DNA of 64,000 bases from Paramacrobiotus metropolitanus (taxonomy: Eukaryota; Tardigrada; Eutardigrada; Parachela; Macrobiotidae), in NCBI RefSeq assembly GCF_019649055.1, contig NW_026570258.1:62001-126000 (forward strand), given 5' to 3'. The notes under the pieces are model-generated. The model was not told where the DNA came from. It saw only the letters and a program-made list of their open reading frames with translations, and did no database searches. Positions 21,800 to 31,321 of the stretch are shown piece after piece. A program made the translations under genes and the position numbers. The stretch's first letter is position 1. Every line of letters begins with the position of its first letter.

Positions 21800-22770
21800 C
21801 TAGTAGAGTCGTTGTGGTCGGAAATGCAGTTTCACCAGTGACTTTCCCGTTTGGAACTTGGCGTCGTCTCCCAGATCGTTGGCAATGGTCAGTTTTATCG
21901 TTTCGAAATGTTGGCGTAGTACTGGGACGTAATGCGGAATGTCGAATCTGGCCTCGACAATTTGATTGACTTCTCCTCTAATAGGTACGGAGCGTAAAAA
22001 CTGCGCTGCAGTATCGCCAATCAAGCTGTAGTCGGCCACATCACTGTAGACAAACAGGCTTTGATTTCCCAGTAGGGTATTGACCGGTCGCTCCGAAATA
22101 AAGCTGGTAAGTTTTGGATTCGGAGGCTTGGCCAGAAATGACAGGTACTGGATACTGACATTCTTTGTTTCAAAAGGAAATGGACCGACCATACCATTAC
22201 TGTTACTCTCCATCGGTACATCGGGTTTTAATACGCTACGTTCAAACCCCAGCATTTTTTGTAGGACTATCGACGATGGGGGAAAGACAACGGAAACCCG
22301 GTCATTGCCAATGTTTAGTCGGACCCGATGATTGGTGGCGGTCAGCAATTGAACGGTAAAGGCTCTGTCGGCAGTCAAAGCGCTCTTGTCAGGGTGCACC
22401 GTTTCGTCCACCATGTACGATCCAACTTTGGGTACCAATGAATTGATGGTCTTCAATAACAAATCGGCATCTTTATAATTTCCAGGAGGGATGGTAATCT
22501 CGTCGGTATGGACAACTTGGTCCGCCGACTCCAAAAAGTTTGCTTCGTCTTTCTTTAGTCTGAATTCTTTAACGATGTGCACTTCAATCTTCTGCTCCAC
22601 GGGAAGAGTGAAAAGGAATTGAGGTACTGTAGTTCAACCAAGGCCATTTCCCATTTTCCCTTCAGGGTAATGGGGTGTTTCAATTTGGTCGTCCAGTTTG
22701 AAGGAGTGTTGCTCGGGTCCGTCGCCACATCGCTCGGGAGCGTCACGTAGAATGGTGCTCCTTCGTACAT
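21800..22770 (-). CDS. Minor capsid (penton-like, single jelly-roll) protein, one frame break
   Basis: The N-terminal segment starts MYEGAPFYVTLPSDVATD at 22770 and includes NTPSNWTTKLKHPITLKGKW. The main ORF 22600-21800 follows in another frame; the switch is near 22600-22615. Conserved features include EITIPPGNYKDADLL and, near the end, QIVEARFDIPHYVPVL. About 320 residues is the usual penton size. Its start overlaps the integrase stop by 28 nt. Confidence 0.82.
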
Positions 22771-23804
22771 GATGATGCCTTGATCCAGGAATCGTGCTCA
22801 GGTCCGTACCCTAACCACCGAACTAGTGCTCTGTCACCACGGCGTCTAATGATATGGTCGATAGTATATTCCTTCTGTTCCGGACGCGATACTTTGGAGA
22901 GCTCGTGTTCATAAAAGGTTCCTTGAATAGGTTGGTCTTGATAGTCCTTTAGTTGATATACCGGTACGATATGTGAAATGACTTTATTGATGTAGAATAC
23001 TTCCTCCTTAAATCGATACGTATAGCCTTTTTCGACCTTGGTTTTATGCACGGCTATCCGGACGGCATCACCGACCTTAAATCGAGGTGGTCGAACTTCT
23101 CTGGTTGGATACAATTTATTGAATACCGCCAAGGAATTGTTCTGAGTGACATCTATCGGTCGCAATCCATGTGCTCGATGTTTGGAGTGGTTATACGAGT
23201 ACACCAGATCTTGCAGTTTGTCAATGTAACGGGTCGAAACTCGCGCACGAAACAAGCGAAACATTCTTGTTTTGATGGTGCGAATGACGCGTTCAGCCAT
23301 GGCGCATTTGATGTCTTCGTTTTCCGATGTGAAAAAGTGAATCTTCCTGTCCTTCAAGAAGGTCTTGACCGTTGCGTTAACGACTTCGCTGCCTTTATCG
23401 TACTGCAGCTTTTCCGGCTCACCCAATTCTTCAAAAGCCTTGGACAAGGCATTCTTGGTTTCGTTGGCCGTTTTAGACTTCATTGGTTGAATGCTTAGCT
23501 TTTTAGAGAAGCAGTCAATTACAAACAGCAAGTGTTTGTACCCATCATTTTCTTTGGAATATTTTGATAAATCAGCCAGATCAGCTTGGTACTGCTGACG
23601 AAGGTTGGTCACTACGATCCAGTTGCGTGCAAAGCGCCGTCGATTTTCCTTGGTCACAGTGTACGCATCGATCTCCTGCAGAATTTCTTGTGCTTTCCGT
23701 CTGTTGGCTCTGGTCTTTAAACTTCTTCGGAACCTTTCGATGCCTCCAAGACCGCCGGGATTTCGCGGGTCGAGATATCGTTTCATCAGCTTCTCCATTA
23801 TCAT
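22743..23804 (-). CDS. int: Retrovirus-like DDE integrase with C-terminal chromodomain
   Basis: Catalytic residues D75 (QADLADL), D136 (LQYDKGSE) and E171 (AMAERVIRTIK) with 34 residues between the last two. HHCC zinc residues are not evident, as usual in Polintons. The C-terminal EYTIDHIIRRRGDRALVRWL with GPEHDSW is a chromodomain, which could steer integration to marked chromatin. 353 residues with no frame break; one of the intact core genes. The start may be at 23804 or the next ATG 6 nt in. The 6-bp TSD fits this enzyme family. Confidence 0.95.
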   Translation of the reverse strand: MIMEKLMKRYLDPRNPGGLGGIERFRRSLKTRANRRKAQEILQEIDAYTVTKENRRRFARNWIVVTNLRQQYQADLADLSKYSKENDGYKHLLFVIDCFSKKLSIQPMKSKTANETKNALSKAFEELGEPEKLQYDKGSEVVNATVKTFLKDRKIHFFTSENEDIKCAMAERVIRTIKTRMFRLFRARVSTRYIDKLQDLVYSYNHSKHRAHGLRPIDVTQNNSLAVFNKLYPTREVRPPRFKVGDAVRIAVHKTKVEKGYTYRFKEEVFYINKVISHIVPVYQLKDYQDQPIQGTFYEHELSKVSRPEQKEYTIDHIIRRRGDRALVRWLGYGPEHDSWIKASSCTKEHHST

Positions 23805-23876
23805 TACAGCAAGTAGAAACGCAGCTGATCTTAAATACTCGGCATAGCCGTAACACGCTGGGTATTAGACCGGCCA

Positions 23877-24740
23877 TTATGTTAAGGTGATCCACGGCAG
23901 TTTCGATTTTCCGGTTCCTTTCTGAATGGTGCGGAAACGCAGTTTTCTAACGTTGCCTTCGATTTCATCCGCTTTCCTTTTCTTTCCCCGCACTGGTCTC
24001 GAGATGGAGAACAACGGCCGTCGGGGGTATTTATGTGGCTTGGGTTGTTTGTCAGCCTCCTCGTTTTTTCGCTTGCGACCTTTTTGCGGTACGGTTGATG
24101 GAAACAAGCCGATTCGTGCTGTTTTTGCCAGGCGGATATCTTCAGGTTCACCAGGAAAGAACGTTTCCGACCTTTTCGGGCAGTGTTGCAGGAAAAGGGC
24201 AACTCGAGCTTTTTTAATTGACCGCTCGTCTCCGGGTTCGCTCTGCTGGTGATTTCGTTTTGAACCTTTTGTGGGTGTTACCGCAGGAAACAATGCCCGT
24301 CGAGGCGCCTTTCGTGCGGTTTCTTCTTCAAACTCGTCTTGCAAGTTTCTTTTCCGTCCATTCATCGGTACATCCACCGGGACCGAGTACTTCTCGATCG
24401 GAGTTTGTCCCTCTTCTGCCGTTTTTTTCTTTTTTTGAAATGGTACGTTTTTCTGCTTCTCTGTGCTTAGTGGTGGGGGTTGGGACGACACATCCGTTGC
24501 TAGTTCCACTGGATTTTCATCTGGAATGGCTTTCTGTTTCAACGCCAGGAACCTTTCCAGTATACTGCTCAACTGGCTGGCTTTTTCGTACTCGCTTATA
24601 TCGGTTCGGTGAAGCGTTGTAGCCACCAGGGCGTCTAGTGTTATTACGCTTTGTGCTTCCGGTGGTTCTTTATTAATCTGAAGCTGATGGTGCATACGGT
24701 TCTCCATTACTCTTCGCGGAACAATGAAGTATTCATCCAT
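23877..24740 (-). CDS. Basic repeat protein, likely virion core/PY-like
   Basis: I favour the start at 24740 (MDEYFIVPRRVM) because many Polintons encode a gene beginning with a similar (E)Y-hydrophobic-VP segment; an ATG 30 nt upstream is in frame. The first ~95 residues are helical. From about residue 130 the protein consists of roughly 36-residue units, each with a GRKRN/GSKRN/GRKRK/GKKRK basic box followed by an R-x-x-LF-P motif (RRALFP, RVALF, RIGLFP, RRPLF). This looks like a DNA-condensing core protein; the function is inference. Confidence 0.6.
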   Translation of the reverse strand: MDEYFIVPRRVMENRMHHQLQINKEPPEAQSVITLDALVATTLHRTDISEYEKASQLSSILERFLALKQKAIPDENPVELATDVSSQPPPLSTEKQKNVPFQKKKKTAEEGQTPIEKYSVPVDVPMNGRKRNLQDEFEEETARKAPRRALFPAVTPTKGSKRNHQQSEPGDERSIKKARVALFLQHCPKRSETFFPGEPEDIRLAKTARIGLFPSTVPQKGRKRKNEEADKQPKPHKYPRRPLFSISRPVRGKKRKADEIEGNVRKLRFRTIQKGTGKSKLPWITLT

Positions 24741-25059
24741 TTCCAATGAGAGACGTGAGAACACTTGCAATTACTGGTAATATGGCTCCGATGAAGCCTC
24801 CTTGTTGAATAATTTTTCGCTTCTCCTTGAGGGGATACCGTTGTAAAGCAATTAGCTTTAATGCTTTCCGGTGTCGTTTACACTTTTCAGCCTGTGCCGG
24901 TGTTAAGTCGACGGTGTTTTTCACAATATTGACAGCAACTTCTTCGAGGGCTTTCAACTGCGGTTTGGTGAGGTAGCTAACCAACACTTTCCGCTGTTTT
25001 GGTCTCAGCTGTTGCAGCGTAATAATGAATGGTGCTAAAGCTTTCACCCGTTCGGACAT
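24733..25059 (-). CDS. PX-like small virion protein with hydrophobic C-terminus
   Basis: 108 residues: a Lys/Arg-rich helical body (LRPKQRKVLVSYLTKPQL, AEKCKRHRKALKLI) ending with a Gly/hydrophobic segment (GGFIGAILPVIASVLTSLIG). This composition and the GGF-x-LPVI ending are typical of the small Polinton/adintovirus gene often called PX. It overlaps the ATPase stop by 16 nt and the basic repeat gene start by 8 nt. Probably virion-associated. Confidence 0.75.
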   Translation of the reverse strand: MSERVKALAPFIITLQQLRPKQRKVLVSYLTKPQLKALEEVAVNIVKNTVDLTPAQAEKCKRHRKALKLIALQRYPLKEKRKIIQQGGFIGAILPVIASVLTSLIGNG

Positions 25060-25732
25060 TTCGGTAAAGTATTGGTAGCGTTCCGGTTTAGATATATCCG
25101 CATTTGATCATTCGGTAGGACATGAGAACGTATCCTTAAATAGTCCGGGCAAGTAGGTCGTAGATCCAGTACAAGAGGTTGATACGGTTCCGCTGTGACT
25201 TTATTATCCGCATCCACTAAATGTTTCAGTCCAGTCTGTCGTGCCAGCAGTGCGATCTGATTAACATCGCGGACGTTCTTAAATAGTATCAAGTACTGTG
25301 AATTCAACGTGATGTCCCGCATTGACTTTCCTTGCTTATAGAGATTCTGCAGCATCATGATGACTGAAACATTCTTGTGATGAATGCCGCGGGTGAACAA
25401 GTCAGAACATCGAACATCCTTGCACAAATCCGTGGCCAAATCATCAATAATAAGCAGTATATGGTCAACGCTATCGGCAGAGTGCAGCTCTGAAAACAGG
25501 TCATCCAGACCGTGCAAGAACTCGACTTGCGAAACCTCTTTTTGTAAGTCATCGAAACCTTTCTGCCACTGACCGTAGCAGTAGAGTATTCGTGTGGGTC
25601 GCCGATCAAAACTAAAGCACTGTTTTTCAGGAGAGTGAATACAAATTGTGTTTTGCCCGACATTGTTGGCCCGCAAACACACATACCAAAAGGTACGCAA
25701 AAGCGTGGATACTCATTTATTACGCTAAACAT
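25044..25732 (-). CDS. FtsK/HerA-type DNA packaging ATPase, one frame break
   Basis: Walker A is CGPTMSGKTQFV near the N-terminus and Walker B is HILLIIDDLA. Total size about 229 residues matches Polinton packaging ATPases. The Walker A part is in the frame starting 25732, the rest in the frame ending 25044; the switch is near 25610-25640. It pumps genomic DNA into capsids in this family. Confidence 0.9.
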
Positions 25733-25784
25733 TCTTTTTTATGTCATAAAGTACACAGAACATCGGAACAGCTTTAATAAACAT

Positions 25785-26664
25785 TTATGCAAAGAAAAGC
25801 TTAACCTTTTCAAAAATTAGCTGGCGACAAACAGGACATTCTCGCAGTCTTTCCGAACAACCAGTACAACAAACGGCATGACCACACGGAAAAAAACACA
25901 TGCAAACCTTTTTATCCAAACATACACTGCATTCCTTATCTACTTGAGAGTTACCATCCAGTCTCGCCACTGTGATGCGTTCCTTAATCCGGTTTGCCGC
26001 CTCCACCAAGTCTTTCAAGTCAAAATAGAGCCACGCGGTCTTATTACGGAGCAGAGCCTTGATCAAATACGTGTAATGGCATCCAAGTTCTACTGCATGG
26101 GCGGTTAAGAAGTCCCGTCGATCGGTTCGTGGACCAGTCACCCACTTTCTGTGGTCCATATCGTGAAACCTCTGAACATAATATACAAACTCCAGTCCTT
26201 GTTTTTCAATCAGAAATTCACATCGAGGCTCATGAATAGCATGTTCAATCCATGGGTCGTCGTCCGGGGTCCATTTTTCCAGTTTTCGACCACAGCAAAA
26301 CACTGCACTCGATCAGCAACCTCCATGAAATAGAAACCGGCCATTGCCAAGTCTCTTGGCCGCTGCTGGGCGTACACAGGCCACTCCGCAAAGTGCCGAA
26401 CCGATCACGGTAATTTACCATTGCCGGTATATAGACGTCACCGTCCGCTACCATTGCTGCATATGGGCACTCCGGATTATCGCGGCGGTGTTCGAAGATA
26501 GGCTTGTCTCCCATCGCCCAGTCAAAATGCACACAATTGCACGTGACACATTTAACTTCATCACCTTCTCCCGTGTAGATATAACCAGCTTCGGCCAAGG
26601 ACAACGGAGAAATATATGCCAAAGGCCAGTTGCCAAAAGTTCGCAAGCGATCTTCAACATTCAT
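25785..26664 (-). CDS. IAP-like protein: two BIR domains and a RING finger, frame breaks
   Basis: BIR1 (near 26640-26460) shows C-x2-C, then H and C in HRRDNPECPYA. BIR2 (near 26410-26220) contains CFCCGRKLEKWTP and EHAIHEPRCEFL. The C-terminal RING (25890-25790) shows CSVCLDKKVC, PCGHAVCC and CPVCRQL. The BIR-BIR-RING order is that of IAPs, which block caspases and act as E3 ligases; large DNA viruses of invertebrates often carry them to delay host cell death. Breaks near 26395 and 26305 leave the copy disrupted. It is divergent from the small membrane gene at 26724. Confidence 0.85.
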
Positions 26665-26723
26665 CTACAATAAAAGTCTATTTAAGCGATGCAGTATCAT
26701 ATAAATTTACAAAAGCTGGCACC

Positions 26724-26909
26724 ATGGCTAATTTACAGCATATGCTGTGCTATGCACGTAACTTGGAGCAAAAATGCGAGAAGGTGCTTCTGATTGTTCT
26801 CTACGTGGTATTTTTTATTGTTTTTGCTGTTTTCGTTATCGCCGAAGGAATTGGAAAAATTGTACAGAGTGACCACTGGAATAATACCTTACGTAACTCG
26901 ACATCCTGA
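26724..26909 (+). CDS. Small single-pass membrane protein (61 aa)
   Basis: ATG in strong ACCATGG context. The N-terminal 18 residues are polar with two Cys. One long hydrophobic helix runs over ~residues 20-43 (VLLIVLYVVFFIVFAVFVIA), followed by a short tail with two N-x-S/T sites. No family recognised; viral small membrane proteins of this design are common, but function is unknown. Confidence 0.6.
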   Translation: MANLQHMLCYARNLEQKCEKVLLIVLYVVFFIVFAVFVIAEGIGKIVQSDHWNNTLRNSTS

Positions 26910-27254
26910 CATACCTTTTCTGAGGAGAGGTAAGACCATCCAATACGAGTAAACACACTGTTGAAACATCCGTTAAACGCTACTGACACCTGCACCTCCA
27001 CCAATCGATCTTTTATACATGTAACTGTTGTAATCGAAGGCGATTATAAGTAATGATCACTGTACACGGTGACCACAGTTATAAAACAAACAAACAGTAT
27101 GATAACTGAACTCGGTTACAAGTATGATCACTTGCAAGAATTATTGTAACCGAGTACAGTGACAACTGCCGCTACATAAATGTGCAGCATTCAACAAGCC
27201 TTCAGTTGTGTTTTATTTTGCTACAAAAATAATCACATATTTTCTGAATCTGAA
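26910..27254. promoter_or_regulatory. Promoter region of ANP32-like gene (cluster D)
   Basis: Boxes: TTGTAATCGAAGGCGATTAT (inverted repeat 27028-27047), ACACGGTGACCAC (27064-27076), CTCGGTTACAAG (27111-27122), ATTGTAACCGAGTAC (27143-27157). The same motifs as in clusters A-C. Confidence 0.6.
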
Positions 27255-27927
27255 ATGTCTGCAGTTTCTCGCTCGGTCATGGAAGCCGCTTTCCGTAATT
27301 TGTTTGGAAAGCTTAGTGCCAGTACGCCGGAAATGGTTTTCGATGGAAAACGCGTGCCTCCAGCAGTTCTTCCTCTGTTTGTGAAATTTCAAGGCTTAGA
27401 AAAGCTAAGCCTGATTGATTGCGACCTGTGGTCGTTGGAGGGCCTACCGCGTTTGCCATGCCTACGCATCCTCATGTTGGGAGACAACCATATTGATGAC
27501 CTGAGCATCCTGCCTCAGAGCTGCCCCAATTTGGAGAAGCTTTCCATTGTCGGCAACAAAATCGGTCTCCGTGACGAATTAGAGCCACTGACACTCTTAC
27601 CAAAGCTGCGGGCACTGGACGTTGAAGGCAACGAGTTGTGTGAAATTCGCGGACACGACCGCTGGTTGGCTGATAAGTTTCCGAACGTTACACGTTTTTT
27701 AATCACGGCTTACGATGTGGACAGCGAGGATGAGGAGAGTGACGACGATATTTCTTGGTTTCTCAGCGGTGAGCCGACTGTTTATTATTCTTAAATCTGA
27801 CACGAGGGTAATGTATTGGTGGTTCAAAGGTGAAGCCATGGGAGATTCCGATGAGGACGGTTACAACGGAGACGATGATGATTCACACACGGACGCCAGG
27901 GTGCCTGAGGTTATCACGTTGGACTAG
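27255..27927 (+). CDS. ANP32-like leucine-rich acidic protein, Polinton cargo
   Basis: Exon 1 is 27255-27768 and exon 2 is 27830-27927, joined in frame over a 61-nt GT...AG intron; if unspliced, the ORF ends at 27794. Leucine-rich repeats run over residues ~45-130 (LEKLSLIDCDLWSLEGLPRL, LRILMLGDNHIDDLSIL, LEKLSIVGNKIG, LRALDVEGNELCEI), followed by a capping segment (FPNVTRFLITAYD) and an acidic tail (VDSEDEESDDDISW; exon 2 GDSDEDGYNGDDDDSH). This is the ANP32 architecture, though the tail is shorter. ANP32 proteins bind histones and cofactors in the nucleus; a role in chromatin or element expression is inference. A poly(A)-like AATAAA follows near 27982. Confidence 0.7.
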
Positions 27928-28143
27928 TTTTTCTCTGATGGCAGTTCTTTTTTTTTGTGTTTAGACAATGTTATTAACGCTTCAATAAAATAAGACATTT
28001 TAGGATTCCTGCTGTTTTTTTTTAGATTTTTTTCAAACACGTGAATAAAGGCAGTACAGAACAAGCGTGCGGTTTTCTTTTCGTTTACGCATATACAGTA
28101 AACATCTCCACGCCATCTATTAATAGTACAGTACTTATTGTCA
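27928..28143. other. Polinton 3' spacer before the right TIR
   Basis: Contains poly(A)-signal-like AATAAA near 27982 and T-runs. No gene seen. Confidence 0.5.
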
Positions 28144-28239
28144 AACATGGCTCAAACACTACCGCTTCCATTCGGGAGCTCTTTCCCTTCGTACGTCGTA
28201 CGGCTTCCCTTCGGGAGACGTATCTTCCAGCACTGTATA

Positions 28240-30225
28240 CTGTAGCCGCTAGATGAAGTGGCTCCACTGCTAGATCCGGGCGCAGCCTTCCCCTTGTCGG
28301 GCATTGAGCACGGTGCTTACCGCCAACGGGCAGCGCACACGTAAAGTTTACTTTCGTTCATTTTATTTTAGTACAGCACTCTTTTACTTTGGTAAACCGT
28401 TTTCTATCTCACAGGTACCATCACTCTCTAAAATACTATCACTGAATAAACTAATCTCCATTTCAGAATCGCTTTCATCAACTAGATTTTCCTTATCCAT
28501 TTCAGAGCTCTCATAATCATTTTCAGAGCTCTCATAATCATGATCTCGGTCATCATTCTTAAGCACCTGAGCAGCGAAAACGATTTACGGACAAGATCTG
28601 GGGTTACGCTTTGCCATGCACGAGAGATCATATCCAGGAAGTCTTGGCGCCCTGGCTTCTTCAGATATCCCGATTTTGTTACTTCATGATGAGTTGCTCT
28701 CCAAAGCTGATATTCGCTGCGAAAAGAGGCCTTCATTGCTTTGTTAACGCTGACGTCAAGGGCTGATAATCGCCTGTGCGACCAGCAGGCACGAAGATTT
28801 GCTCGACATTTCGTTCTCTAAGTAGGAGCTCCGATGGTTCTTTTTTGTGGACAGGTGCCTGGTCTCGAATTAAAACACGCTCCTGCTTTTCTTCTGGAAA
28901 TGTATACTTTATCCAGTCCAGATCCATCTGCTCCGTCCACCAAGTAGAATAAGAGCTCTCAACAAAAATATTAGGAGGAACTTTCAGCTTGTTCATTATC
29001 CCTTCTGACAGCTTCCCATTCTTTCCCCTTTAGCACCACTACAGCAGGATATTTTCCACCATCCGCACGGATCGTGAGAGACACAGTTATTCCTTCTTTT
29101 CGCCAGGAGGCTGTTTAACAGTAACCTACAAAGCCGTCCACAGTCAGCTTTCCAGAGGAACCCCCCCCGCTGGTTGCCAGGGGCACCCCAAAACCACAAC
29201 AAACCAGATTCATAAAATTAATAAAAATATCAGAGCTCTCATAATTCTCATATCTTTTGTTATAAATGTTTGTTATAAGTTGATTAAAAGCTATAGAATT
29301 ACTTCTTTCACTCCAATGGGAGAAAGTGTTTTCGGTTTCGGCGCTACAGGCGAATCATCGTCTGATCGAAATTGAATACGCGGTCAGCGAAAATTTCATC
29401 CAGAACGATGGAATTGTGTAAGCGGAGAAAATACTCTAGCTCTTCTTCCTGTTTTTTTAAAAAATGGTCAGAGCTCTGATTTATAATGTTAAAAAAATTC
29501 AACTTACCAGATCTTCCTCTGTGAATTCAGACTTGCGAGCATGTCGAGTTGGGACACGATATCGCAGGCATTTTCTCTTTAAAAGCAAGTAAGCCAACAG
29601 TCTGAAGCCTTGAAGGTAGGAGCTCCTTTCGCCTGGGCTAACTCCAGCGCTCTTTTTTTCAGCTCCAGACGTGTCACAATAAGACCCTTCTTCCGCTCGG
29701 CCAGGAGAAATTCGTACAAGGCGTCCTCTATGCCTGAGTGCTCCGGCTTTCGCTTGTGTTTCTGCTTTCGAAGAGGCTCGTTCTTCCTCAACCTGCTGCA
29801 GGTAGACTGGCTGCTTCCAAGAAAACGCAAGAAGATAATTAATTAAAAATCTAGCTGTACCTTTTCCAGCGCGTGAAAGTTCTCCATGGAACTCCGATGT
29901 TATTTGCGTAACTCCGTGCGCTCACATCAGCGGCAGCAAAACCGATCAGAAATGCACGAATCTGTTCCTCTGTATAACCACGCTGCTTTCGGCCCATTAC
30001 GACAAATTAGAGCTCTGATTTAAATGCTATCCACAGCCGAAATGCAATTATTCACTATAAAACCAAGCTCAGGTTCACAATTTTGGTGTAAAAACCCGTT
30101 AAAATGAATTAAAATCAAAAATACAGCAAAAATTCAATTTTTTTATTCAATTCAGCGTATGTATATACGTAGTGCCTTTTCTCGTACACCAAACTCTGTG
30201 GAGCCACTTCATCTAGCGGCTACAG
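28240..30225 (-). mobile_element. pogo-like (Tc1/mariner superfamily) transposon nested in the Polinton TIR
   Basis: 26-bp perfect TIRs begin CTGTAGCCGCTAGATGAAG. TA target duplications lie at 28238-28239 and 30226-30227; the undisturbed left Polinton TIR shows the empty TA site. Length 1986 bp. Confidence 0.92.
28482..29997 (-). pseudogene. pogo-type transposase, broken
   Basis: Order on the minus strand: a psq-like HTH (from ATG 29997; QRGYTEEQIRAFLIGFAA, then YANNIGVPWRTFTRWKR); a CENP-B/Tc5-type HTH (29830-29579; GIEDALYEFLLAERKKG, then LTRLELKKRALELA); and DDE pieces: RVFNFDQTMIRL near 29340-29400, VSLTIRADGGKYPAVVVLKG near 29050-29110, and ERVLIRDQAPVH near 28850-28890. A tail runs to 28482. 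Several frame breaks separate the parts, one close to the third catalytic Asp region, so it is not a working gene as written. Confidence 0.8.
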
Positions 30226-30278
30226 TACTGTTTCCGTTCGCCAGCATTATTTGCCAATAACCCTTGCTGCATACTACT

Positions 30279-30284
30279 CCGCTT
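30279..30284. repeat. Polinton 6-bp target-site duplication (right copy)
   Basis: CCGCTT, identical to 7570-7575. Confidence 0.95.
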
Positions 30285-31321
30285 GACAAACGCCTCGGAC
30301 TCTTCAGTGGACAGTGAGAGGAATTCCTGGCCCAGCTCCACACTTGCACTACGTCTACCCTGTATTGCGAGAAAACTGTCATCACTGTAAATTAAGCATC
30401 GAACTGCAGTCAAACTGTACCTTTCCACAGCCAAGTAGATGTGTGCTCGTCAGCGAAGAACGTGTCACTCTGCAAAATCATCATCAGTATCTTCTAGTCC
30501 GTGGCGACGAACGATTCTGATTCCAGGACCTCTTCGGCGGATCGGCCAGTGAACTGCATGCAGTGCTTGATCATCCCTTCAGCATGCCACTCCATTCCCT
30601 GTCAAGCAGAATCCTTCGTCAGTTTGATCAGATGTATTGTAGTGAATTAACCGCGTGAACGAACATTCTCCAGGATGGTCAGGCAGTTGTTGACGCTCAG
30701 TCGGGCATCGATGAAGTCCTTACACAGCACAGCGCCCCCAGCGCGGGCAAGATTATACTTGTCCGCCCACATCATCGGGATGACGTTTTCCCGACACAGC
30801 TCCTTCACGGCGTCCGTATACAAGTGGTTGCATTGAGCATCCAGATGTTAGGTCAAAGCAGCCGTAACAAGCTAACATCAGAAACCGCTTTAGCATATTG
30901 GCAAAAGCGTTAGCAGGAACATCACCAATATCGATGGGTTCCTCGCTGGTTTCAGCCATGTATCCGTACAGCATGGCACGGAATGCGGGGCTACGCAGAG
31001 TCGCAGACCCAGGACAGACCTGCAAGGCACGAGCACAAATCTTAGTTATGGGACGCGACACGCTCAGTACTAGCGTTTCTTGAGCAGGACTTACTTGTGT
31101 GCGTAGAAGATCTTCCCCTCTCCAAACGGACCTCCGGCGCCTCCCACAATGAACTGCCTATCACTGAGTTCTCCGCTACCAGCGACTGCTTCATACAGAG
31201 TGCCAGTCCTGTGTGGAACTGTTCGGGACGCCCGAAGGATGTTGTTATGTACTGTGAAATGATGGCAGATAGTTGTGAAACTGTAGAATCGATTTATTCT
31301 TTCACAGACTGAAATTCTCAC
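30285..31321 (-). pseudogene. 5' part of host BTB/BACK-domain gene, cut by the Polinton
   Basis: Exons read on the minus strand. The BTB start is at about 31220-31095 (LSDRQFIVGGAGGPFGEG, FYAHK), followed by SPAFRAMLYGYMAE and EPIDIGDVPANAFANMLKRF (about 31010-30890), then DAVKELCRENVIPMMWADKY into a BACK-like segment (30810-30655), then GMEWHAEGMIKHCMQFTGRS (about 30597-30530) and SLSTEESEAFVKR next to the insertion. BTBD1/2/6-type proteins are Cullin-3 adaptors. The last codons read in frame into 7575. One BTB exon appears to shift frame near 31040. Whether BTB and F-box-like parts truly belong to one transcript is inference. Confidence 0.65.

Larger units (their letters stand above)
7576..30278. 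mobile_element. Complete Polinton/Maverick (adintovirus-like) element
   Basis: Termini begin AGTAGTATGCAG (7576) and end in the complement (30278), flanked by the 6-bp duplication CCGCTT, as expected for Polintons (AG...CT ends, 6-bp TSD). The length is 22.7 kb including a 1986-bp pogo insertion. Core genes: PolB, adenain-like protease, MCP, minor capsid, integrase, packaging ATPase and small basic virion proteins. Accessory genes: C48-like protease, 419-aa protein, TBP-like, RNase H-like, PC4-like, IAP, small membrane protein and ANP32-like. Several core genes have frame breaks, so this copy as written would not be autonomous. Confidence 0.97.
28144..30278 (-). repeat. Polinton right terminal inverted repeat, split by pogo
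   Basis: 28144-28237 pairs with 7722-7629 and 30228-30278 pairs with 7626-7576. The missing middle is exactly the TA site where the pogo-like element sits (28240-30225). Confidence 0.93.

Noticed and set aside
23046-24622. Plus-strand ORFs opposite the integrase and basic repeat gene
   Set aside because: They are antisense shadows of well-supported minus-strand genes.
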